Shown: positions 13,993-21,314, numbered from the stretch's first letter. The stretch is DNA of 22,131 nucleotides from an uncultured Prevotella sp. (GCA_900543585.1 UQRP01000039.1:1-22131), one strand, 5' to 3'. Notes: generated by a model from the letters alone, not told the origin. Made by a program: numbers and translations.

Positions 13993-14997
13993 TTAATTGT
14001 ATTTGTCTTTCGTGGGGGGTGCTGGATTATAATCTTCACAGATGAATTTAAAATCTGACCAAAAATCAGCTGTTTTATATGCGGAAGCACATCCCGATGG
14101 GACATGAAGAGTGGCCGTAGCGTACGTAACGTTCTCAAATGGGGGATCAGAAGCTTCAATTTCATCATCAATATACATAGCAGGTTCTTTACCAACATAG
14201 ATTTCCGACAATAATTTACATCCGTAGAACGCATCTTCTCCGATGGATGTTAACGCAGGTAAACTGACACTTGTCAAGGCATCACAACCACCAAACGCAC
14301 CGTTTCCAATAGATTCTGTAGCAGGTAAACTGACGTTTGTCAAGGCATCGCAACCGACAAACGCGCCGTCTCCAATAGATTTTACTACTGGCAAACTGAT
14401 ACTCGTCAAGGCTTCACAACCTCTAAAAGCTTCATCCCCAATGAATGTCGTCGCAGGCAAGCTGACACTTGCAAGAGCTGTGCAATTTTGAAAAACATTA
14501 TCCACAATAGAGTCTGCCGCAGGTATGCTTACACTTGCCAAGGCTTCACAATTTTGAAACGCACCATATCCAATAGATGTTGCTACTGGCAAGTTGACAC
14601 TTGTCAAAGTTCTGCAATTTTGGAAAGCTCTTTCTCCAATGGAAGTTACCTTGGGCATATTTACCTGTTTTAGATGATCACATGACCAGAAAGCACCCAA
14701 TTCATTACTTTCTATATAGGTAATCCAAGGCATATCTACTGATATCAAATGATCATGATCTTGAAAAGCTTCTTCCCCAATGCCTGTTATTCGGAATGTC
14801 CTTTTATTAAACACCACGGTTGACGGAATTGAAATAACTTCCCTATCAGGACTAGAAACGACCTTGACGGTTAGATCTGCGGCTGAGGTAATCGCATATC
14901 CGAATCCATCAACTGTAAAATCAGCATTCGTTGCATTAGCATGAATAGCAATGAATGCAAATAAACACGTTAAGATAAAAGATCTTAAATACTTCAT
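13993..14997 (-). CDS. Secreted BspA-like leucine-rich repeat protein
   Basis: The 334-residue protein has a signal peptide (MKYLRSFILTCLFAFIAIHANA), an N-terminal beta region (DFTVDGFGYAITS...EVISIPSTV), then about nine LRR_5-type repeats of mostly 22 residues with consensus SIG..AF..C.ALTSVSLPA.T. It ends in LHVPSGCASAYKTADFW, the usual cap of this family. BspA-like proteins are surface or secreted and bind host or bacterial partners. There is no recognisable type IX sorting domain at the end (PAPPTKDKYN), so its anchoring is unclear. Neighbouring genes on the same strand also encode exported proteins. Confidence 0.9.
   Translation of the reverse strand: MKYLRSFILTCLFAFIAIHANATNADFTVDGFGYAITSAADLTVKVVSSPDREVISIPSTVVFNKRTFRITGIGEEAFQDHDHLISVDMPWITYIESNELGAFWSCDHLKQVNMPKVTSIGERAFQNCRTLTSVNLPVATSIGYGAFQNCEALASVSIPAADSIVDNVFQNCTALASVSLPATTFIGDEAFRGCEALTSISLPVVKSIGDGAFVGCDALTNVSLPATESIGNGAFGGCDALTSVSLPALTSIGEDAFYGCKLLSEIYVGKEPAMYIDDEIEASDPPFENVTYATATLHVPSGCASAYKTADFWSDFKFICEDYNPAPPTKDKYN
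14200..14700. repeat. 66-bp tandem DNA repeats within the LRR gene
   Basis: The plus-strand motif GGTAAACTGAC...TTGTCAAGGC recurs every 66 bp (for example from 14258, 14324, 14390, 14456, 14522 and 14588). It corresponds to the 22-residue protein repeats. Near-identity between neighbouring units allows repeat gain or loss by slippage. Confidence 0.85.
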
Positions 14998-15073
14998 ATC
15001 TTATTATTTTTAATATCCTTCAAGTTTACTTTTACTGAATCTATTTTTGCTGGTTGTCAGTGTACGATTACAG

Positions 15074-15787
15074 TCATTCAACCTCTCCTAAACATTGCCA
15101 GACGTGACGTCGCTGCGTAATGCCTCCCCACTGATCTTCTGTATATCGATTGGGGCAAAGGGTTTCTTCTGGCATAGTAGTCGAAGTGACTACAGTACCA
15201 CAATACGGACATTGCCAGTTCTTTTCAACAGTTGTAGGACCGACTTCTTCTTCAGATATAGGTTTTCCGTCAAAGTCATAGACATACTTCACTTTTGACT
15301 TTCCCATCGCAAATTCCATATAGCCCGTAAAAGTTTTAGCAGCTTCGTTAGCAAATGCATCCAGGAAGCTCCCTTCAATATTTTTAAACTTCAAAGTTTT
15401 TAAATTATAGAACCAAAAACTATACCAAGTTATGTAGCCATCGTAATCTTCCCCATCATTGACCAGAAATGCAATGTTGTTTTTTCCAAGATAGATGCCG
15501 CAGACGTGTTGTTCTTTATCAAGTTTCGGCTTTATTGTTTCTTCCGTCATATCATCAAGATTATGCCGTATCAGAAGCGTATCGCTCTTATCCTTGTAAT
15601 AGACATAATGATCAACGTCATTGATTTGCTCATACACAACTACATATGACTCTGGTAGCCGTCTTTCGAACTCTGTAGCCAACTTGTTATAGTCCTTCTT
15701 GCACGAGCACACCAATGTCAAGCAAGCAATGAGCATTAATAAGATTGGCGTTAATCTCATTATTCTTAGATCTATTGTTTTTCGCAT
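15074..15787 (-). CDS. Lipoprotein with C-terminal zinc-ribbon-like cysteines, unknown function
   Basis: The 237-residue product has a type II signal peptide (ILLMLIACLTLVCSCKKD) with the likely lipidated Cys29. Met10 is an alternative start. The body is charged and aromatic (YVVVYEQINDVDHYVYYKD), without a recognised domain. Near the C-terminus a Cys pair WQCPYCGTVV, then LCPNRY and a late WQC, could form a zinc ribbon, which is unusual for a lipoprotein outside the cytoplasm. It is flanked on the same strand by the LRR gene and the Asp-box gene. No family name can be given. Confidence 0.7.
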   Translation of the reverse strand: MRKTIDLRIMRLTPILLMLIACLTLVCSCKKDYNKLATEFERRLPESYVVVYEQINDVDHYVYYKDKSDTLLIRHNLDDMTEETIKPKLDKEQHVCGIYLGKNNIAFLVNDGEDYDGYITWYSFWFYNLKTLKFKNIEGSFLDAFANEAAKTFTGYMEFAMGKSKVKYVYDFDGKPISEEEVGPTTVEKNWQCPYCGTVVTSTTMPEETLCPNRYTEDQWGGITQRRHVWQCLGEVE

Positions 15788-15891
15788 AGTACTTGTCTTT
15801 CTGATTTTAAAACTTTAGAAGCAGGTTATAGATTACTGATGTTTTCGTGGCTTATACAATTCTCTTAAAGTCTGGTATGCTTGTTCATCTC

Positions 15892-16410
15892 TTACCACTT
15901 GTTCGCCTTCTTCTCCCACGTCTTTCCTCCATTCTTTGACGCATAGACGCCCTGGTCGGAGATAGAGAGGATCTCGTCGCCAACGACTTCGAGGTGGCGA
16001 GGGTTGACAATCTGAGGCCACATGCTTGCCACTTGTTCCCAAGTCTGGCAACCATTCTTGGAAGCATAGATGCCGTGAGTGGTGAAAGCAAGGAGTACGT
16101 CCTTCCACTGCAAGACATCATAGACCTCTGATGGGCTGTTCACGACACCCGGGAACCAACGCCACGACTTCTCGTACCATGTCGTGCCATTGTTGTCCGA
16201 CCATTCCAGTTTACTGTCGCTGAATCGGACAAGCGTTTTTCCATAGTTGTAGATGTTTTTTTGCATACGTTTGGTATTTGGTTTCTTTTTAGCTGGCAAT
16301 GCTTTGTACTGCATGCCACATGCATTGGCAAACGTGGTCTCCGTCAACGAGGCGGCTGTTAGGAGTAGCAATATGCCGACAAACAGGTTCAAGAATGCCA
16401 TCGGTTTCAT
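15892..16410 (-). CDS. Secreted protein with Asp-box (BNR-like) repeats, possibly C-terminally frameshifted
   Basis: The start is set at the ATG of MKPMAFLNLFVG; an ATG at 16437 directly abuts the T-run of a terminator. About 172 residues: a signal peptide (FLNLFVGILLLLTAASLTETTFA), then three Asp-box-like motifs, SDNNGTTW, ASKNGCQTW and ASKNGGKTW, as found at beta-propeller turns of sialidase-like and BNR proteins. Only about half a propeller is present. The frame ends abruptly after KKANKW; a second frame continues for about 20 protein-like codons (VVRDEQAYQTLRELYKPRKH), so a one-base shift may have truncated it. Function unknown. Confidence 0.6.
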   Translation of the reverse strand: MKPMAFLNLFVGILLLLTAASLTETTFANACGMQYKALPAKKKPNTKRMQKNIYNYGKTLVRFSDSKLEWSDNNGTTWYEKSWRWFPGVVNSPSEVYDVLQWKDVLLAFTTHGIYASKNGCQTWEQVASMWPQIVNPRHLEVVGDEILSISDQGVYASKNGGKTWEKKANKW

Positions 16411-16437
16411 ATTTTTTCCAGTTTTTATGCGAGCCAT

Positions 16438-16470
16438 AAAAAAGCCGGTGTGAACTCCTGCTGTTCACAC
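16438..16470 (-). terminator. Intrinsic terminator directly before the Asp-box gene
   Basis: On the minus strand an 8-bp stem GTGTGAAC/GTTCACAC with a 7-nt loop is followed by CGGC and TTTTTT (16443-16438). The next three bases are an ATG. It ends the candidate RNA or acts as an attenuator for the gene behind it. Confidence 0.65.
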
Positions 16471-16697
16471 TTCCCGAAAAGTAGGCTCTGGAAAAACCTT
16501 TAGAAATAGGAAACCTGAAAGAGGAATCCACACCGTATACACGGCGTGAACCCGTTCAGACTTTTCCTGCTCTATTCCTAAAGATAAATTTTTCCAGAAT
16601 TCACTTTTCAGAACAGTATGATCTGCACGAGGACACAACTTTATTCGTGACCCAAGGATCGTAATGTTGATGGAATTTCTCCCATGCTATTATAATC
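16438..16697 (-). ncRNA. Candidate structured RNA (long hairpin plus intrinsic terminator)
   Basis: Between the lipoprotein gene and the Asp-box gene the minus strand has a promoter, a long rod-like fold and a terminator. Helices pair 16476-16482 with 16603-16609 (7 bp), 16488-16496 with 16589-16597 (9 bp), 16498-16503 with 16578-16583 (6 bp), 16505-16509 with 16572-16576 (5 bp), 16515-16519 with 16555-16559 (5 bp), and an apical CCGT/ACGG hairpin at 16533-16544. It ends with GTGTGAAC/GTTCACAC (16463-16470 and 16448-16455) and six T. It may be a free RNA (6S-like shape) or a leader controlling the next gene. The structure is seen; expression is inferred. Confidence 0.4.
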
Positions 16698-16703
16698 CAA
16701 TGG

Positions 16704-16738
16704 CAAAAATAAGTAAAGATTTTCATTCTGCCAACAAA
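16704..16738 (-). promoter_or_regulatory. Promoter of the candidate structured RNA
   Basis: A minus-strand -7 box TATTTTTG (complement of 16704-16711) has TTG 20 nt upstream (complement of 16732-16734), or TTTG 23 nt upstream (16735-16738). The predicted start is near 16697, about 90 nt before the long hairpin. Confidence 0.45.
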
Positions 16739-16797
16739 ATCACGAACTTTTTTGTGGATTCCTCTATATTTTTTACTTCTTATTTAGAAATGGCTGG

Positions 16798-17520
16798 CTA
16801 TATGTCTTCTCCTAAGCTTCCGTCATTACTTTCGTCAGACGATACAGACGGGTCAATTTCTCCGTCATCATAAGCATCGTTGGTGGAGGCTTCATCGCCG
16901 GTATCTTCATCGTCGATGACATCAGAACTGCTGAAGATACTCCTTGATGGCTCCGTACTTGGTCGGTAAATGCTCTTGATGTCGGTTTCGGTCTTATGCA
17001 GGCTTATCTTTTCATCCGTGTTTGACACGAAGCTCATGTTGTCGCCATCCACCTGCAGGTCTGTGAAAGGTACGTTCTTGTCATACAGCACAGAGTACTC
17101 CGTGTGGAGGTTTGAGAAGATGTCTTGCTCTATCTCCTTATAATTGGGGCTGACCACCACCTTCAAGGTGTTCAGGTCTGGTTTCATCGCTAATTCTCCG
17201 TTCTCCGTTATTGCCCATATTCCTTCCACGTAGGACGTATAGGTGATGTTGGTGTTGTCGCCTGCCGGAGTCTCATAGCCTTCTACCTTCACGTCGCGCA
17301 CCTCGATGTATGTGCCGCCCTCTTTTCCCGACTTCTCGTTATAGTCAAACTTGAAGTAGATATTCCGATGTTCCTTGCTTTGGTCGTCATTCGTGACCAA
17401 CGACTTGCCGGTCCAGGTGCCGCTCATTTGCTTGGCCACACTGTTCAGCTCACAGGAAGTCAGTGAGAATGCTGCCACGACGGATACAAAGAGCATGATT
17501 ACATTTGCTAATCTTTTCAT
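16798..17520 (-). CDS. Lipoprotein with acidic, low-complexity C-terminal tail
   Basis: The 240-residue protein has a type II signal peptide with lipobox LTSC and Cys23. The mature part starts ELNSVAKQMSGTWTGKSL, which resembles the lipocalin-like W-x-G opening of small Bacteroidales lipoproteins. Alternating strand-forming segments follow (NIYFKFDYNE, GTYIEVRDVKVEGYE, TLKVVVSPNY). The last 45 residues are rich in Asp, Glu and Ser (VIDDEDTGDEASTNDAYDDG). No catalytic motif is visible. It starts 27 nt after the small membrane peptide gene and lies on the same strand as the UDG-like gene upstream. Confidence 0.75.
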   Translation of the reverse strand: MKRLANVIMLFVSVVAAFSLTSCELNSVAKQMSGTWTGKSLVTNDDQSKEHRNIYFKFDYNEKSGKEGGTYIEVRDVKVEGYETPAGDNTNITYTSYVEGIWAITENGELAMKPDLNTLKVVVSPNYKEIEQDIFSNLHTEYSVLYDKNVPFTDLQVDGDNMSFVSNTDEKISLHKTETDIKSIYRPSTEPSRSIFSSSDVIDDEDTGDEASTNDAYDDGEIDPSVSSDESNDGSLGEDI

Positions 17521-17547
17521 AACAGACAGTATTTTAAGTTTTACATG

Positions 17548-17658
17548 TCACCAGTGTTTACGGATATACCGCACACATAATATAAAAACGAAAAGTTTTG
17601 CTATGATAGCGGGAATCATTGCCCACAGGGGCATGTTCCAGATGAGGAATTTTTCCAT
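17548..17658 (-). CDS. 36-residue single-span membrane peptide, unknown function
   Basis: An open frame from an ATG at 17658 reads MEKFLIWNMPLWAMIPAIIA, then KLFVFILCVRYIRKHW and a TGA. Two hydrophobic stretches around a single Lys make one probable membrane span, with a basic C-terminal tail. It sits 30 nt after the UDG-like gene and 27 nt before the lipoprotein gene, all on the same strand, consistent with one operon. It is about the same length as the other small membrane peptide in this island but not similar in sequence. No family recognised. Confidence 0.45.
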   Translation of the reverse strand: MEKFLIWNMPLWAMIPAIIAKLFVFILCVRYIRKHW

Positions 17659-17688
17659 CGTCTTTGTCGGTTTTGTTGAAAAGAGATG

Positions 17689-18486
17689 TTAGAACTTCAC
17701 CTCGGGATGTCTTTTCAGAAAGGCATGGAAGGGGCTGACGACCCGCTCAAAAGTTTTCCACAGCGCACCGTAGCTGGGATGGTAGGACCGGATAACCACC
17801 ACGTTATCATCAGGATAGTACCACAGACAACACCGCTGCCCGATGAGTTTGCGTCCGCTTTCATCGGTATAGTCATACTCTATGACCTGCGCCTCCTTGT
17901 CACCAAAGTATCGCCGTGTGATGAAGTTGAACTGTGAGTTGTAGCGGTCGAAGCAAACGATGATGTTAGGCCGGAGAATGCCGAGTTCCTGCTTCAGATA
18001 TTCGCAGTCTCTCTCCATCGCCTCACTCATCTCTCTATGCGATACCGTCTTGCCCCCGGCCAGCTTCTTCGCCTCAATGAAGGCGAAAGGAGCCGTGTTG
18101 ATAAAGTTGTCGGCAACATTCTGCCGCAAAGCGCCATGGATCTTGTTATAGCAGAGTTTCAGTCGGCTGTCCTCTGTGGCATCCAAGTGAAGCAACGCAT
18201 AGAGGATCTCGGCTAAGGTGGTCAGAAAGCGGTTGCCGAGAATGTCAGCGTTCTTCGCGTCTTGCAGCCACAGCCGCGTGTCGTTGCCCCATCCGTCGGG
18301 GTTGTCCTTGAGGATGAAAGCGACACGCCGCTGAGCTTTTCTCCACAGGTCGTTGACATCAATACTCTTATCGGCCTTGAGCATTAGTCCATCCTGACAG
18401 AAGAGATTGCGCTGGTCTTCCGGATAGCTCTCCATCCACGTTTTGAAGAGCTCATCGAGTTGCTGGTTGAAATTGTTTACATCCAT
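17689..18486 (-). CDS. Uracil-DNA-glycosylase-like superfamily protein, paralogue 2
   Basis: The start is the ATG of MDVNNFNQQLDELFKTW; the frame is open upstream to 18549 across the promoter. The 265 residues carry the same ordered motifs as the gene at 13020-13802, at nearly the same positions: QDGLM (31-35), QRRVAFILKD (52-61), PFAFIEAKK (133-141) followed by GG, RPNIIVC (172-178) and HPS (236-238). The strand PNIIVC and the HPS loop fit the C-terminal half of the UDG fold. The classical motif A is not recognisable, so the reaction is unknown. It lies just downstream of a WYL regulator gene, with its own -7 box and an inverted repeat between them. Confidence 0.6.
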   Translation of the reverse strand: MDVNNFNQQLDELFKTWMESYPEDQRNLFCQDGLMLKADKSIDVNDLWRKAQRRVAFILKDNPDGWGNDTRLWLQDAKNADILGNRFLTTLAEILYALLHLDATEDSRLKLCYNKIHGALRQNVADNFINTAPFAFIEAKKLAGGKTVSHREMSEAMERDCEYLKQELGILRPNIIVCFDRYNSQFNFITRRYFGDKEAQVIEYDYTDESGRKLIGQRCCLWYYPDDNVVVIRSYHPSYGALWKTFERVVSPFHAFLKRHPEVKF

Positions 18487-18512
18487 AATTATTTGTTTTA
18501 TAATTACAGATG

Positions 18513-18550
18513 CAAAGTTAGAATAGGGGTGTGCCGAGTTGAAGCACACC
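18513..18550 (-). promoter_or_regulatory. Promoter of UDG-like gene 2 with an adjacent inverted repeat (candidate operator)
   Basis: The -7 box TAACTTTG is the complement of 18513-18520, giving a leader of about 20 nt. Directly upstream, GGTGTGC (18528-18534) and GCACACC (18544-18550) form a perfect 7-bp inverted repeat with a 9-nt spacer, in the spacer/-33 zone. The repeat also lies 30 nt after the WYL stop, but there is no T-run behind it, which argues against a terminator. Confidence 0.5.
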
Positions 18551-18579
18551 TTTGAACAAATTTTTCTGCTTAGTATTTT

Positions 18580-19551
18580 TTAACCATTATACCGCTTGTC
18601 GAGCAGTTGCGCCCGCCAAGCTATCTCGTTGGCTAATTCCTTGGGTTCTTGAACAATGACGTATGGCGTGTAAGATAGAATCTTCATAACGAAGTCGTAG
18701 GTGACTCTTGGCAGCGTATATCCGAAGACAATGAAGCCATCCCCTTTCTTAACCACTTTCTGCGACGGATGCAACGGCTGGGTGCGGATATAGTTCTGCT
18801 GGTTGGCCTCGGCATAGAGCAGCACCTTCACGTTTGTCATGCCGTCTGTCTCCAGTCCGCTGGTCTTGGCATAGTGGCGATGAGGCTCTATGGTATACCC
18901 ATATTTGTCTTTAGGCAGAACAAAGGACTTGTCAGGTTGTTCCTCCACATCATCTATCCTGTCGATGCAGAAGTCAGACAACTCTCCCTCGCCGGTACCG
19001 ACACGATGGCCTATGACATACCACCGTTGGTTGGAGAGTTCCACCCAGTAAGGTTCCAAGTCAAAGATCTCTGTCTCCTTCTTCCAAATGTCAGAATACT
19101 TGACCTTTACGGTTTTGTTTCTCTCCATCGCCGTCAGAATGGTCTCCAATTGCTCATGGCCTGTTGGCTTGTCGGTAAGCAGAACCCTGTCACGCAAACC
19201 ATGGAGCATGCTACCCAGCGATATGGTGTCCATCATCCATGTAGCGACCTCATCGTTACCTATGTCGTCCATATCAATGTGGTAACGATAAGGGCTTTTA
19301 TTCTCATTCTCAATATAAATGTTGAAAACCTCTTTGATGGCTGTGATCCAATTGTGCAGCGTCTTCTTGGAGAGGTCTGAGCCGTCGTCGAAATCCTCCG
19401 AGATCTCTCGCCACTTGTCATTCAGCTCTTCATAAGACAACCCTTTGGAATTTTCGTGCAACTCTCTTATCAGCCATACATACTTGCGGATCTGGTTGAT
19501 GCTGCGCTGGCGTTTGGGCTTTCCTTCCTTGTTGTTTTGGGTAACGGTCAT
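18580..19551 (-). CDS. WYL-domain transcriptional regulator
   Basis: WYL proteins are ligand-responsive regulators, many of which control defence systems. The start is placed at MTVTQNNKEGKPKRQRSINQ (ATG, complement of 19549-19551), giving 323 residues; the frame opens 12 codons earlier. An N-terminal helical region with a probable winged HTH (INQIRKYVWLIRELHENSKGLSYEELNDKW...LSKKTLHNWITAIKEVFNI) is followed by the WYL domain (about 150-235): VKVKYSDIW, LEPYWVELSNQRWYVIGH, LSDFCIDRIDDVE. A C-terminal WCX-like part (VKVLLYAEANQQNYIRTQPLHPSQKVVKKGDGF) follows. The next gene on the strand is the UDG-like protein, its likely target. Confidence 0.9.
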   Translation of the reverse strand: MTVTQNNKEGKPKRQRSINQIRKYVWLIRELHENSKGLSYEELNDKWREISEDFDDGSDLSKKTLHNWITAIKEVFNIYIENENKSPYRYHIDMDDIGNDEVATWMMDTISLGSMLHGLRDRVLLTDKPTGHEQLETILTAMERNKTVKVKYSDIWKKETEIFDLEPYWVELSNQRWYVIGHRVGTGEGELSDFCIDRIDDVEEQPDKSFVLPKDKYGYTIEPHRHYAKTSGLETDGMTNVKVLLYAEANQQNYIRTQPLHPSQKVVKKGDGFIVFGYTLPRVTYDFVMKILSYTPYVIVQEPKELANEIAWRAQLLDKRYNG

Positions 19552-19583
19552 AACGATGGATGTTTTAGTAACGGACAACAGAA

Positions 19584-19932
19584 TCACTCTTCCGGCAGCT
19601 CTTTAGCCTCAGCATTCTCTATCTTGCTACCTTAGCCACGCTGCCACCATCCTTCGCCACACGCTTCTGCTGTACGAAACCTTTAGGGTCACGTTGCTTG
19701 GAAAGCTCAGTAGCAGAAGCCTCAGCGAGAATATTGAAAGCCATTTCGAGATTCGTCATGTTGTCACGAAGATTCTTTCTTCAAGCTTTTGTGCTGCTTA
19801 TACTGCTTGGTGATCATGCCGCTCCACTCCTTAGTGATGATGTCAGTGAGAAACGCATATTCCACACCTTCCTTCACCCCAGTCATAGTCTTTCTGTTGT
19901 TCCACCACCCGTATAGGACGTTGCTGTTGCCT
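19584..19932 (-). pseudogene. Decayed phage antirepressor / DinD-like gene (C-terminal part)
   Basis: Three minus-strand frames read in succession give one coherent protein tail: VVEQQKDYDWGEG, then VEYAFLTDIITKEW and SGMITKQYKQHKSLKKE, then LRDNMTNLEMAFNILAEAS and KQRDPKGFVQQKRVAKDGG, then ENAEAKELPEE. This is the pattern of the C-terminal half of Bacteroidota BRO/DinD-like antirepressor proteins. Breaks are a tandem 4-bp repeat CCTTCCTT at 19867-19874, a shift near 19770, and a TAG at 19619-19621. The N-terminal half is missing. It lies between the WYL gene and the AICAR transformylase promoter, at the edge of the island. Confidence 0.65.
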
Positions 19933-19968
19933 TCATCGTCGCAAATTTACGAAAAAAGAATTAGATGG

Positions 19969-20001
19969 TTGCTAATGGGATAAAAAAAATCATTAACTTT
20001 G
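19969..20001 (+). promoter_or_regulatory. Promoter of the AICAR transformylase gene
   Basis: TAACTTTG (19994-20001) fits the -7 box, with TTG at 19969-19971 and a 22-nt spacer. The predicted start is near 20008, about 20 nt before the ATG. Confidence 0.6.
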
Positions 20002-20028
20002 TAGGCAAGATTACTAAAGTCTCAAAAA

Positions 20029-21210
20029 ATGAAAGAATACGCTCTTAAGTACGGTTGTAATCCCAACCAGAAACCCGCACGTATCTACATGGAGCACGGC
20101 GACCTTCCCGTGGAAGTCATCAACGGCCGTGCCGGTTACATCAACTTCCTCGATGCCCTCAACAGCTGGCAGCTTGTCAAAGAGCTGAAGGCTGCCACCG
20201 GCCTGCCCGCCGCTGCCAGCTTCAAGCATGTCAGCCCCGCCGGTGCTGCCGTCGGTCTGCCACTGAGCGACACGCTGAAGAAGATATACTTTGTCGACGA
20301 CATCGACTTTGAGCTCACACCCCTTGCCAACGCCTATGCCCGTGCACGTGGTGCCGACCGCATGTGCTCCTACGGAGACTTCTGCGCCCTCAGCGACACC
20401 TGCGACGAGGCTACAGCACGACTCATCAAGCGCGAGGTCAGCGACGGCGTCATCGCACCCGACTACACTCCCGAGGCTCTGAAAATCCTCAAGGAGAAGC
20501 GCAAGGGTACCTACTGCGTCATCAAGATAGACCCCAACTACATCCCCGAGCCCATCGAGCACAAGCAGGTATTCGGCATCACCTTTGAGCAGGGCCGCAA
20601 CAACGTCGACCTCGCCGACCCCAAGCTATTCGAGGACGTGCCCACCAAGAACAAGACCTTCACACCGGAAGCTATCCGCGACCTGCAGATAGCACTTATC
20701 ACACTGAAATACACCCAGTCTAACTCCGTATGCTATGTCAAGGACGGTCAGGCCATCGGCATCGGTGCCGGTCAGCAGAGCCGTATCCACTGCACACGCC
20801 TGGCTGGCAGCAAGGCCGACGAATGGTGGATGCGCCAGAGTCCGAAGGTTCTCAGCCTCCCCTTCAAAGACCATATCCGCCGCGCCGACCGCGACAACTG
20901 CATCAACGTCTACCTCTCTGAGGAATACGACGACGTGCTCCGCGACGGTGCCTGGCAGCAGTACTTCACTGAGCAGCCCGAGCCGTTCACACGTCCTGAG
21001 CAGAAGGAGTGGATTGCCAAGAACACCAATGTGGCTCTCGGCTCCGACGCCTTCTTCCCCTTCGGCGACAACATCGAGCGCGCGCACAAGAGTGGCGTGA
21101 AATACATCGCCCAGGCTGGCGGCTCCATCCGCGACGACAATGTCATCGAGACCTGCGATAAATACGACATCGCGATGGCCATGACACACGTCAGACTCTT
21201 CCACCACTAA
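20029..21210 (+). CDS. Single-domain AICAR transformylase (PurH C-terminal-type)
   Basis: This enzyme formylates AICAR with 10-formyl-THF in purine synthesis, the step before ring closure to IMP. The 393 residues correspond only to the transformylase domain of PurH; the IMP cyclohydrolase domain is absent and nothing upstream replaces it. Motifs: LKYGCNPNQKPARIY (7-21), SFKHVSPAGAAVG with catalytic-type Lys-His (K67, H68), ALITLKYTQSNSVCYVKDGQ, GIGAGQQSRIHCTRLAGSKAD, ALGSDAFFPFGD, AQAGGSIRDDNVI and the end THVRLFHH. Such short versions occur in Bacteroidales alongside full PurH. It has its own promoter and a strong terminator, so it is a single-gene unit. Confidence 0.93.
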   Translation: MKEYALKYGCNPNQKPARIYMEHGDLPVEVINGRAGYINFLDALNSWQLVKELKAATGLPAAASFKHVSPAGAAVGLPLSDTLKKIYFVDDIDFELTPLANAYARARGADRMCSYGDFCALSDTCDEATARLIKREVSDGVIAPDYTPEALKILKEKRKGTYCVIKIDPNYIPEPIEHKQVFGITFEQGRNNVDLADPKLFEDVPTKNKTFTPEAIRDLQIALITLKYTQSNSVCYVKDGQAIGIGAGQQSRIHCTRLAGSKADEWWMRQSPKVLSLPFKDHIRRADRDNCINVYLSEEYDDVLRDGAWQQYFTEQPEPFTRPEQKEWIAKNTNVALGSDAFFPFGDNIERAHKSGVKYIAQAGGSIRDDNVIETCDKYDIAMAMTHVRLFHH

Positions 21211-21247
21211 ACGAAGGCGGAACAACCATCACACTCTGATATATCCT

Positions 21248-21282
21248 CAGGGGTGGACGCCTGTCGCCCACCCCTGTTTTTT
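21248..21282 (+). terminator. Intrinsic terminator of the AICAR transformylase gene
   Basis: A perfect 9-bp stem CAGGGGTGG (21248-21256) and CCACCCCTG (21268-21276) with an 11-nt loop is followed by six T (21277-21282), 38 nt after the stop. Confidence 0.92.
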
Positions 21283-21314
21283 CCTACTATATTCACCACA
21301 TCAATCACAATATC

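Noticed and set aside
14243..14491. Plus-strand repetitive frame, and a CRISPR-like look of the 66-bp periodic DNA
   Set aside because: The periodicity is the coding repeat of the LRR protein; there are no unique spacers between short identical repeats and no cas genes.
15833..16121. Two minus-strand frames (91 and 78 codons) overlapping the Asp-box gene
   Set aside because: They overlap the better-supported Asp-box frame; only the last 20 codons of one look protein-like and are reported as a possible frameshift tail.
16476..16609. Long inverted repeat read as a MITE-type transposable element
   Set aside because: No target-site duplication is visible, the arms are interrupted symmetrically as in an RNA, and a promoter and terminator flank it.
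20626..21225. Minus-strand frame (199 codons) across the AICAR transformylase gene
   Set aside because: Antisense shadow of a strongly conserved enzyme.
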